Positions 1-12,000 of a stretch of 24,438 bases of DNA are shown here, in pieces. The stretch lies in NCBI GenBank assembly GCA_964428935.1, contig CAYSAG010000043.1:1-24438 (forward strand), written 5' to 3'. Each line of letters starts with the position of its first letter. The first letter of the stretch is position 1. Under the pieces are notes generated by a model. It was not told the origin of the DNA and made no database searches. It saw nothing but the letters and a program-made list of their open reading frames with translations. The translations under genes and the position numbers were made by a program. This DNA comes from JAADHY01 sp964428935. GTDB taxonomy: Bacteria; Planctomycetota; Planctomycetia; Planctomycetales; Planctomycetaceae.

Positions 1-3000
1 CGCCCTGGCCAATGACTTGCGTGTCCGTCAGCGTCTGGTCGACGTCGGCGGTTTGTCCGACGGCGTCGCTGCCGGCCCCGCCGTCCAGCGTGTCGTTGCC
101 GGCGCCGCCAATGACCGTGTCGTTGCCGTCTTCGCCGAAGACTTGCACTTCGACTGGGGCTCCCGAAGCGTCCAGCAAGTCGTTGCCGTCGCCGCCGTAC
201 AGTTGCAGTTGCGCGGCGAACTGCGAGTCCAGACCGGTGACGGTCACCGTGTCGTCGGCGCCGGTGGTCTGGTCGGCGAAGACCTGCAAGGTCAGCAGCG
301 GTGAGCTGAACGTGACGGTCTCGCTGGTTCCGTCGCTGCTAATGCGCGACAGGTCGTTCAGCGGGTCGCCGTCGTCGCTGAGCGTGACCACGTCCGTGCC
401 GTCGCTGAAGTGGAACTGCCGCTCCACCGCCCGGACCGTGTCCACAATCGGCTCCAGCCCCGTGTAGTGCACCGTCGAGGTCTCTGTGCCGAAGGTCACG
501 TCGACCCGTCCGCTGTGGGCGTCCAAGAACGTGTGGCTGACCGACAGAGCCAGCGACGTGCCGTCCAGCAGCAGCGTGTCGCCCGTGGTCTGGCCGTTGC
601 CATTGAAGGTCAAGCCGCCGGCCGGAACCGGGCTGTCGGACGTGAAATCGACCAGGAAAATGTCGTCGTCGTCCGAGCCGGTCACGGTGACGGTTTGGAT
701 TCCCGCTCGCACGACCTTGCTGAGCACCGTCGACGTGGCGGTGTCGACAAACTGCAGCTCGGGGCCGAACGGCCCGACGGCCGAGCGTAGCGTGTACTGG
801 TCGGCGACGCCGTCGGTGGGCGGAGCGAACTGGAAGTCGGTGCCGACGGTCAGCGTGGCCGTGTCGGTGTCGGTCTGCCCGGCCGCGTCGACGACCGTCA
901 GCTCGACGTTGTACGTGCCGGGGCCGAGGCCGAGGTCGGCCAGCGTCAGCCACGGAACGGTGGCCGTAGGCGAAGTGGTGGTGAAGTCCGGCGTGCCGTC
1001 CTGGTTGAAGTCCCACCGGTACTCAGCAATTCCGTCGTCCGGGTCGACCGAGCCGCTGGCGTCGACCGTCAGGTCGTTGCCGGGCTGAATGGCGTACGGC
1101 CCGTTGGCGTTGGCCGTCGGTGGGTCGTTGAACGGAGTGGCGACGACCGAGGTGTTGGGGTCGACTTGAGCCGGGTTCGGGCCGGGACCGTCGTCGTCCG
1201 CTCGAATGACGAAGACCGTGACGACCACCTGCCCGACGGGCACTTGGTCGGGCGTGGGCGTAAAGACCATGCCGCGTAGCGCGGCCGTGGCGTCAGCGGC
1301 CGTACCGTAGAACGTGTAAACGCCGCCGCCCTGGTCGACAAACCCGCCCAGGCTGCTCAGCGTTCCGTTCGCCGGCGTGATTTGGCTCACTTCCACCCAA
1401 ATCGGTTGCGTCTGGGTTGGATTGGCCGGGTCGGGGTCGGGGTCGGAAATGGTGACGGAGGCGAACGGCTGAATGGTGGCGTTGTCGAAGACGAACTGAG
1501 CGGGCACGGTGCCGGTAATTTGCGGCAGGTCGTTCACCGAGGTGGCCGTGACGGTGGTGGTGTTGTCGGTGGCCAGACCGCCGTCGCCGTCGCTGACGTC
1601 GATGCGCAGCGTGGAGGTGACGGTCTGGCCGACGGGCACCAGGTTCGGCGTCGGAACGAAGGTGAGAGCCTGCAACGCGGCCGTCGCTTGAGCCGGGGTC
1701 ACGCCGACGAGCTGGTACTGCCCACCGCCGAGGTCCGCGAAGCCGCCCAGATTGCTCAACGTTCCCGTGTTGGCTGGATTGATCCAAACGGTGACCGTCA
1801 GGTTCGTGCTGTCGGAGTCGGTGACGGTGACCGAGGCGAACGGGTCGACCGTCTGGTTGTCGTCGATCGTCCAGCCAGCCACGGTTCCCGAAATGACTGG
1901 GTCGGCGTTGACGGAGCGGGCCGTGACGGTGGTTTGGTTGTCGGTGACGGTCGGAGCTGTGCCGTCGCTGACTTGAATCTCGAACCGCGTGACCACGGTT
2001 CCCGGTGGAGCGACCTGGTTCTCGGTCGGCTGGAAGACCAGTTGTCGGATGGCCGCCGTGACGTCGGCGGCGAGCGCCGGCGTGGTCAGCTGGTAGGTGC
2101 CGACAGCGGTCTTCTGGAAGCCGGCGGCTGCCAGCGAGGCGGGCGTGAAGAGGCCGTTGGCGTCGGTCAGCACGCCCGTGGCGTCGTCGCGCACCAAGAC
2201 CGTCACGCTCAGGTTGTCGCCCGGTAGGTCTTCGTCGGTGATTGTTACGTCGTCGAACGGAGCGACGGTTTGGGTGTCGTCAATGGCCCGGTTCGGAGTC
2301 GGGACGGTAATGACCGGTGCGTCGTTGACTCGGTTCAGCCTAATCGTGACGGTCGCGACGTTCCCGTCCAACGCTCCGTCGTTCAAGTAGTAGGTGAAAG
2401 TGATTTGGCCGTCCGGCCAAGGCGGCTCGGTGCCGTCGTGCTGGTAAATGAACGTGCCGTCGGGGTTGAAGATGAAGGTCCCACCAATGTACGGCGGAGC
2501 CAGGTCGAGAATGGCCGTCAGCGGGTCGCTTTCGGCGTCGAAGTCGTTCAGCAGCACCGAGTCGTCGTTCGGGTCGGTCGGCGTGAGCGTGCCGTCCGGG
2601 TCGCCGACGACCAACGTTCCGCCTTCGTCCATGGTGTAGAAGTCGTCGACGGCCACCGGCGGGTCGTTGACCGGGTTGATGTTCAGAGTCACGGTGACCA
2701 CGTTGCCGAAATCGGTGCCGTCGAACGGACGGTACTGGAACTGGTCGCTGGTGGTTTCGCTGCCGTCGTGCGTGTAGGTAAAGGTGCCGTTGGCGTTCAG
2801 AGTGAAGGCGGTGGCGTGCGCCGGTCCGGTGACGAGGACGGCCGTCAACGTGTCGCCGGGCAAGTCCGGGTCGGTGTCGTTGGCCAACACGCCGTTGTCG
2901 GTCGGGTCGGCCGGCGTGACCGTGCCGTCGGCGTCGGTGGTGGTCAACGTGCCGCCCTCGTCCAACGTGTACGCCTCGGCGTTACCCGTCGGCGGGTCGT

Positions 3001-6000
3001 TGACCGGGGTCACATTGATGGTCACCGTGGCCACGTTGCCGTCGACCGTTCCGTCGTTGATCCGGTAGGTGAAGGTGTCGACGGTGGTTTCGCTGCCGTC
3101 GTGCGTGTAGGTGAACGTGCCGTCGGCGTTGAAGGTGAAAACGCTGGCGTGCGCCGGGCCACTGACCAGCGTGGCGGTCAGCGGGTCACCGGGCAGGTCG
3201 GGGTCCAGGTCGTTGGCGAGAACTCCGTCCGGGTTGCCGCCCAGGCCGTCGGCCTGCAGCGTGCTACCTTCGGCGACCGTGTAGACGTCGTCGACGGCCA
3301 CGGGCGGGTCGTTGACCGGCGTGATGTTGATCGTCACCGTGGCCACGTTGCCGTCGACCGTGCCGTCGTTGACCCGGTACGTGAAGGTGTCGACGGTGGT
3401 TTCGCTGCCGTCGTGCGTGTAGGTGAACGTGCCGTCGGCGTTGAAGACCAGCGTGCCGTGGCTCGGACCGTTCACCAGGACCGCAGTCAGCGGGTCGCCG
3501 TCGACGTCGGCGTCGTTGACCAGCACGCCGTCGTCGTTCGGGTCGGCCGGTGTCGCCGTGCCGTCGACGTCGAGCACGTTCAGCACCCCGCCTTCGGCGA
3601 CCGTGTACGCGTCGTCGTTGGCGACGGGCGGGTCGTTGACCGGCAAGACGAAAATGTCCACGGTGACTGTGGCGGGCGTCGAGGCCGGCGGCGGGAAGTT
3701 GCCCAGGTCGTCGACCGTGACGGTCAGCTGCGCCCAATTGCCGGTCAGCGGCGTGTTGAAATCTTGCTGCGGCGTAAAGCTCATGCCGTCCAGCACCGTG
3801 TTGATGTCGGCGATCGAACCGCGGAAGGTCATGGTTGGATCGTCCACGCCGTCGCCGACGACGAACGTGATGGCCGGACGGGTCAGTAGGAGCGGCGAGT
3901 AGTTGATGGCCGGCGTGGCCACGTCTTGAGCTGGGTCGCCGCTGACGACCGTCGCTGTAATCAGCGTGGCGTTGGCATTGACCGCGGCGACGAAGTCGGC
4001 CGCTGTCGTCTCCGCCCCGGCCTCGCTGTTCAGGTCGACCGTAATCGTTCGCGTGACCAGGTTCTCGACGACCGTCGGCGTCGGGTCGCCGTTGGCGTGG
4101 TCGCTCTTGGTCACGACCACCGTAATCGGGTTCGGGTCGAACTGCACGGCGGCCAACTGCACCTGGACGGCTCCGCCCGTGTTCAGGTCGGTGACGAGTG
4201 TCGCCGGGGCCAGGCTGATTCGATCACCTGGCAGTGCGCCCGTCAACGTCACTTGCAGCTCACCGGTGCCCAGGAACGCGTCCTGGTCGGCCACTGTAAC
4301 CGCGTTCCCCTGCGCCGCCGAGAAGAAGACGGGTTGGTCTTCCAGACCGACCTGCAAAGCCGTCGGAGCGGTGACGACGGGCGAGTCGTTGCGGCCGTTG
4401 GTGAGCAGCACGTCGAACGTGGCCGTTCCGTCGGTGCGGTTGGGCTGCAGCGGGTTGCCGGCCAGGTCGCGCAGGCCGTTGTTGAACAGACCGGTCGACA
4501 CGCCCAGCGGGGTGAACTCCACGCCGTCCGGCGTGTTGTCGAGCACGATCGTGTACCGACGGTCCTTCGCGAAGGTGCTGACCGACGTCAGGAAGATCTG
4601 GTCGGTGTTGGCGTTGTAGGCGAAGAAGTAGTCGGTGCCTTCGACCAGCAGTCGGCGTCCGTTGGCGTCTTCCTCAAACAGCGCCACTTGGTCCTTGTTG
4701 ACGCGGAAGTCGTCGACGCCCACGCCCAGGTCGTTCAGTTCGACCACGAACTGCGTGAACAAGTCCGGGTTGTCCAGGTGGACGTAGGTCGGACGGGCGT
4801 CCTTGTCGGTCACACCGTCGTTGGAGTCGATCGGGTTGACCAAACGGACCATGGGGCCATCGAAGTCGGCTCGCTCCACGGCGCCCAGGTCGTAGAAAAT
4901 CTCTCCGCCCAGTCCAGACGGCGGTTGTGTCGGGTCGTCCACGCGCAAGACGCCGTAACGGTCGTGGTCCGGAGCGAGCACGTTGGACGGCGGGATGCCG
5001 AGCTGCGTTTTCAGGTTGACGAAGCTGGCTCGGTCCAGCACCGCCTGCAGCGAGCGGTCGACCAGCGGACTGCCGGCGGCCGGGTAGAAGTTGCCCATGG
5101 CGGGGTCGACGAACAACTGGCCGGCCGGGTTGATGATCGGGTTGGTTCCGGTTCGGCCATTGGAACCGTTGCCGGCGAACAGGTTCCGCTCGATCACCGT
5201 TCCGGACGCGACGGACGAGCTGTCGACCGAAATGCCCGTGCCGTTGTTTGCCAGCACGTTGTTCAGAATGGTCGGGCTGGCGTTCTGCGTCACCTGGATG
5301 CCCACGCCGCTGCCGTAGACCGTGTTGTTCACGATCTTGCCGTACGGGACGGGGGCGACGGGCACGGTGCCGCTGTTCGGGTCACCGCTGAAGAGGATGC
5401 CGGCGTTGCCCGCGTTGGCCACGACGTTGTTCTTGATGGTGACACCGGGTGCCAGCCGGTTGGTGTTGAGCGGTGCGAAGTTGATGGGTGAGCCGGGGTG
5501 CGGCTTCTGGCCGCCGTTGGCGTTGTCGCGCGCTCCGGCGTCGGCCACGATGCCGTACTGCGACACGTCGCGGATTCTGTTCTGCTGGATGTCGATCCAA
5601 CCTTGTTCGCGGTGGAAGTTTCGGTCGCCGCGGTCCCCGGTTCCCACCGTGCGAGCTGGGAAGACCACGTCGTCGATGATGGCCGTGTCCAGACCGGCGG
5701 TGCCGCTAGCGTCCTTGCTGTAGACCCACGTGAAGGTGTGGTTGCCGTCCAGGACAGTGGTCGTAAAGGTCTGCGCGCCGTTGACCGTGATGCTGCGGCC
5801 AGCCACGGTCGTGGCATCGGTCGCCGGATCGCCGTCGGTCACGACGGCTTTGACCAGCGCGCTGAGAACCGGGTCGGCGTTGATGGCGTTGACCAGGTCG
5901 GCGGCCGAGCTGTGGAAGCCGGCGTCCAGGTTCAGGTCGATGGTGAAGTCGTTGTTGCCGTTGTCGGTGATTCGGACGTCGGACGGGGCGTCCGTGCCGT

Positions 6001-9000
6001 GCGGCGTGGCGACGAAATTCAGCGTGGCCGAGCCGAGCAGGCCGACGCCGGTGTCGGTGAACGGCGTGAAGACGACACGCAGGTCCGTGCCCGAGCTGAG
6101 GTCGTCGACGACGCTGGTCGGTCCGGAGGCCTCCAGTTGCAGGACGCCGTCGATGTAGAAGCGCAGGAAGTCGGCGCCGGCCTCGGAATCGACGATGTAA
6201 TGGAAGCTGACGTCGCCGGTGCCGGTGGCCACGTCGACCGACAGAGTGCTGGTGGCGTCTTCTGTGAGCGAGCCGTCGGGGATGGCGCCGGCCCGAGCGC
6301 TCCACGCCCCGCCGTCCACGACGATCGGGTTGACGGAATCAACGCGCCAGAGGTGCGCCGGGTTGTTGAAACCGCCGAACCCGGTGGTCGGGTTGAAGGC
6401 ACTGGGGTCGAAACTGGTCCGTTGCCACGGCAGGACGTTGAAGTTGTCGAAGTCCGTTTGCTCGAAGTTGTCGTTGGGCGCCGGCCCCAGATTGGTGGGC
6501 GGGATCAGACGGTCGTTGCTGTCGAACTGACGGAACAGGAAGATTTCCGGGTCCAGCTCGGTAATGTTCGCCCCGTACTCGGCTCCCCGACGAATCTCCA
6601 ACTGGTACGGGCCGGTCAGGTATTCGGTAGGAGCGAACTGGTGGGGGTTGACGTTGGCCGTGAAGACGCCGGTCTGTCCGGCCGGGGCGCCGGTGACCAT
6701 TTCGCCCCGTTCGGCGATTCCGATGATGATGTCGTCGATGTAGAAGCCTTCGTAGTTGTTGTTCTGACCGCGCGTCTCGCTGCGCCAGGCTCCAAACTCA
6801 TCGCCGGGCAGGTCCGCTTCGGCGTCACCCGGTCCGGCGATTCCGACGGCTGACGCGGTGATGTCGCCGGCCGTGCTGAAGTCGAACCGCAGCATCAGGT
6901 TGGGCTGGCCGGCGTAGCGGGACAGGTCGATGCGCGCCTGTCGCCACTCGGCTGCGTCGAACAGCTCTTGAACCTGCTGCCGCAGCGGGTCGAAGTAGTC
7001 GCGGTAGCTGTAGAGCGACGAGTGCGATGTGTATTCGGGCAGTTCACCGTCCGTCGTGCTGGTCGCGCCGGTGCGGGACCGGTCGGAGTTGTTCGTCGCG
7101 AGCAGCTCCCACGTCTTGCCGCCGTCGGTGGAGATCAGAACACGGGCGCTGTCCCGCATCGCTCGGTCGTCGGCATCGCCCCGACGGTCGATTTCGTTTT
7201 GGTTCTCCGTTTGCAGCCAGTAGGTGAAGTAGAGCGTGGGGTGGTCGGTCGGGTCGTAGCCGGCCAAGCTGAAGGTGTCGGTCACCAGGCTGCCGAACGC
7301 CCCGCCGGGCAAGTTGTAGTTGTCGCCGATGTTGGGGTTGGACGTTAGGTCACCATGAAAAGCCGTGGTCAGGATTCCCAACTGAGCGTGCGGGGCCTGG
7401 TAGTCGTAGTAGTCCAGGTCGAAGTTGGACGTGTTGGTTGGCACGAACTGTTCCAGGCCGAAGTAGAAGCTGGCGCCGCCCTGACTCTCGTTGTACCGGG
7501 CCGTGTCGGTCCGAGCCGACTCGCGGTAGTACACCTGGTGCATGCTCGGCTCACGGCTGTTGTCGTACGTGTCGTTGATGCCATGGCCGGGGTCGGTCGC
7601 CCTCCGCAGTGTTGGGTGCCACAGGTTGAAGTCGAGCGGCGAGAAGGCCAGTCCGGTGACGGGGCCGCCTGTGCCGAGCGGGACGTTGGTGTAAATCGTG
7701 TAGAAGTCGGCCAACCGGTCGCCTGCGCGGCTGACAGTCGTCACCGAAACGTCGGCCGAGGTCATTCCCGCGTCGTCGGCCGTCAGGAAGACGTCCTGTC
7801 CGGCAAAGGCGCCCGTGTAGTAGATGAACAGCGGCGAGTTGGGCGAATTCGGCAGCGGGCCGCCGTAGACCACCACGTCGCCCGGACTGAACGGCCCTTG
7901 ACCGGTCGTCGGGTCGCCGTCGACGTCGGTCGTCAAGTAGGTGTCGATGCCGTAGTGGCCGTCGCTCTTCTTGTCCAACACGGCCGTTCCGGTCACGGTC
8001 AGCTCGACGTCCAGCTGACTGTAACTGCCCGTGAATTCGATTTGGAAAGCGCCTTCCCAGCCGTTGAGCGCGGGCGAAACCTGCACTGTTGTCCAATCCA
8101 AACTGGGAAGAGCCCAGAGGGCGTTGCGAACGGTCCACCACGGCGCGGTGGCGGAAATGGGCGCGGTCGTTTCCTCGTCGCCGGGGTTGCCCGGTGTCGG
8201 GTCGAAGGTGAGCTGGTACGTGTCGGCCGGGTCGGTGCTCGTCACCCACAGCTCGTACGTTTCGTTCTGTCCCTGGGCCGGGGTGTCGTACGGAATCGGG
8301 TCGGTCGTGGTGACGTTGACCAATTCGATTGGGGCTCCCAGAGCGTGCCGGTCTGCCGTGGTTCCGAACACCCCACGTGTGACGTCGTAAGTCGTTCCGC
8401 TGGCCAGGCCGTCCACCTGAATCAGCTCGTCGTCGATCCGCACGTAGAACGGGAAGACGGTCGGGAAGCCGGTGGTGTCGGCGAAGGTGATTTGCGTGTC
8501 GTCCGCAGCCAGACCGGCCGGGTCGGCCACCGTCGTGTTGACGCCGGTGGGCTGGGCGAAGGTCAGCGTGTACGTGTCGCCGGCCTGCGGGGTGCCGGTC
8601 ATGGCGAGCTGGTCCACTTGGTTGCCGGTTTCGAAGACTCGCTGCAACACGCCGTTGGTGTCGAAGGCGTAGAGCTGTCCGTTGCTGGTGATGGCGAACA
8701 GCATGTTGGCCAGCTCGCCCGGCGTGCCTTCGGCGTCGCGTCGCGCGTTCTGTGGTCCGACCGTCAGCCCCTGGAAGTCGGTGATGCCCAGCTCGGTCTC
8801 GAAGTCGCGAATCAGCGTGGCCGTACCGTTGTTCTTGTTGATTTGGACGAACTCACCGCGGTCCGTGACGCCGTAGAGGGTTGAGTTTCCGAAGACGTTC
8901 GTGAAGGCCATGCCAGTGATTCGGCCTCGCAGCGGAATGCCCTGCCCACCCGTTGTGGTCACGACCGTACCGTCGGCTGGAGTGGGGTTGGCAGCTTCGC

Positions 9001-12000
9001 CGCTGGGACCGCTGCGCAGTACGGCCGTCACGTATTGGCTGGCCCGCAAGTCGCTGTTGATGGCGTCGACGAATTGCTGGGCCGTGGCGTTCGGGTTGGT
9101 GTCGAGCTGGACGTAAATGTCGACGACGCCGTTCGCCGGGTCGGCGATGACGCTGGAGACGCGCGCGGCGGGCTGGTTCGAGTAGTCGGCTCGCAAGATG
9201 TGAATGTTGATGTTGTTCCCGCCGACGCCAGGCGCGTTGGCACGAATCCACACGGACGCCGTCGGTGCGTTGCCGTCGCTGAAGGTCAAGAAAGTCTCTG
9301 CGAAGGTCACACCGGCCGGGACAATCGGTCCTTTGATGCCGTTCGGGTCGGACGTAGTGGTGCGGGTTGCGTCGCCGGTGTTGGCGTCGCCTTGGTACAG
9401 GTACGACGTGTAGACGTCGTTCCCAAAGACGTCCACGGCCCCGTAGACGGCACCGCCGTCCTGCACCTCCTTGTGGACCGCGTAGTAGACCTGGTACTCG
9501 GGCTGGGTGCCGTTGTTCGTGGCTCGAATCCGCTCGACGGCCAGAGCGTCCACGCGGTCGGTGTAGAGCACGTTCCAGTTGCGGACGCCGTTGGTGTAGT
9601 AGCCCTGAGTGGGGACGCCGCCGGGAATGTTGTCGTTGCCCACGACGGTCACCGAGCCGTCGCCGGGGTCCAATTCGACCAGCCGGCCGGCCGTGTTGTT
9701 GTTGTTGTCGACCCGCCGACCGGCCTGCGTCGAAGCCGTCGTGTTGACCTGCTGGTACGCGAACAGCCGGCCGTCGGTGCGGAAGGCCAAGTCCTGCGTG
9801 GGGAATTCGTTGGTCTTGTCTCCTTCGTCGCCCGAGAGAGTGCCGAGGTCGGTCACCCAGCCGCCACCGGGCAGGCTGGCGTCGTAGTAGGCGTTGACCG
9901 TGCGCAGCCGGTCGATCTGGCTGACGTACAGCGTCACGTCCGCCAACGTGAAGGGTCGAACGTGAGCCTCCAGCGACTGTGCGCTGGTAATGTCGAACAG
10001 GCCGCCGTCGTCGGGCAGGCCGTCCGCGTTGGCCGACGGAGGCGTCCCTTCCTCGACCGGCGGCACCCACCTCGTCAGACCGACACTGAGGTCCCCGCTG
10101 GTGTAGCCGCTGAAGCCGATGTGGTCCTCGGCGATTCGCTTCAGCGAGTTGATCGGTTCCAGGCGGATGCCCGAGGCCGTCGCACCGGCCACGTAGGTCT
10201 GGTTCAACACGACCGGCAACCGGTGGTTGGACATGACCGCCACATAGTACGTCTGGTTGCCGCCTGGCGGGGCCGCCGGCAACTGAACCGGACCGATGAA
10301 CGGGTCCAGCTTGCCGACCGTGCCGCGCGACAGGTCGTCCAAGTCGTTGCCTTGGCCGGGAGCTGGCTGATCGTCCTCGACGTTCGACTCGCGGCCGATG
10401 TAAATGAGCCGACCGGTCGAGTCGAACACGGCCAGCGTGATGTCGGCTCGGCCCAGCCCGTCCGCGTAATCGATGTCGAAGACGACTGGGAAGGTGCGCG
10501 TCCCGTTGTTCACGCCGCCGATGGCTTGAATTTGGTCGATGTCGACCTGGAACCGGTACCAGTCGACGTCGCCTTCGGTAGAAAGTGAACCGGCCACGCT
10601 GAGCACGTTCCGGTCGCTCTGCAAGAACTCACCCAACTGCTGAGCTCCGCCGAAGCTGTTGTTACTCGAGTTGTTCGCCTCGGCCGACTCGCCCAGCAAC
10701 AGCGAATGAGCGGGCTGCCCGAGCACCTCCACGCCGGTTCGCGCGTAGCGAATGTCGGCCATGCGCACGGTGGACCCGGGCGTCTCGTCGACCTGCTGCA
10801 ACCGAATCTGAAGCTGGTACTGACCGGTGGTCTGGCCTTTGGTGATGTCGTCGATTTGGCCGGCCGGCGTGTTGCTGCGCACCCGCACGTAGTACGTGCC
10901 CACCGTCCCCGGCACCCCAGGCAGCACCAGGTTCATGCCGGGGTCACGCGGGTTGAGCGTGTAGTAGTCCGGTCCCAGCCAGGCTTCGCGAATCAAAGGC
11001 AGGGCGATTCCCGAAAGGGTGTTGTTGTCGATGGACCGAGCCAGCACGGTACCGGCTGCGTCGATCAGCTCGACCACCGCGTCCAGCGACTGGCTGGTCT
11101 TGTCGATGTCGATCCACACTTCGGTGCCGGCTTCGGCCTGGAAGCTGTAGACGTCCACGTCGGCCGGGTTGTCGCGGTTGATGTAACCGTGGACTTCGAA
11201 TCCGAGCTTCCGCACGTCGTCGCCGCTCTTCTGGTCCGGTGCCAGCTCGCCCAGGTTTTGGGCCGTGGCCGGAGTGCCGTTGACGTCCACGCCATCCGAC
11301 GCCAACTCCAGCTCGTTCACGTACACGACGTTCCGGTCGTGAGCGAACCGGTCGATCCGAATGCTCCGCCAGTCGCCGGGCGAGCCGGTGCTGGGCCCGT
11401 TGTTGTTGGTGTCGTTGTTCGGGAACCCGGCCGGGTCGAAGCTGGCTCCGTAGTCGTCGTCGCGCAACGACGTCAGCACCACCGGGAATCCCGGCTGCCC
11501 CACCACGCGCACCACGCCGCCGATGCGGTCGTCGATTTCCAGCGGGTCGCCATCGGCCGTAATGCCCGCGTTGCTGCCTTGGAGCTTCACCACCAGACTG
11601 GCATCCGGGGCACTCATCAACGTCAGACTGCCGGCGACGTGCTGGTTTTCGTTGATCAGAATTTCGTCCCGCACCACGTGGACGATGTCCGTGTCGTCCC
11701 AGACCGTGTCGGTCGTAATGACTTCGGGACGAACTCGCAGACCGTTGGTCCCGTTGTTTTCCAGGCGGTTCATCCGGATCAGCGGCCCGTGGTTGTCGGC
11801 GAACTGCGGGAAGTAGTTGGCCTGCTGCGGGCTGGCCGGGTCGTACGGGACGAAGGGCAACGTGCTGGGGCCCGGGTCGGCCACGAACCGGGCTTGCAGC
11901 GCGTTGGCGTTGATGCTCATCAAGTCGCCCGCGTTGTCGCGGAACACGTTGTTGACCACGACCGGCTGCGCACCGCGAATGAACACCGTGGCTGCTTGGT

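Noticed and set aside
2683..3640. Regularly spaced repeats that might suggest a CRISPR array
   Set aside because: Spacing is about 310-340 nt, repeats are in frame and encode cadherin-like domains; there are no short spacers.
2270..5491. Long plus-strand frames of 539 and 521 residues
   Set aside because: Both are antisense to the cadherin-like and beta-helix parts of the giant gene; their apparent repeats (VDRAVVDPV-like) only mirror the sense repeats.
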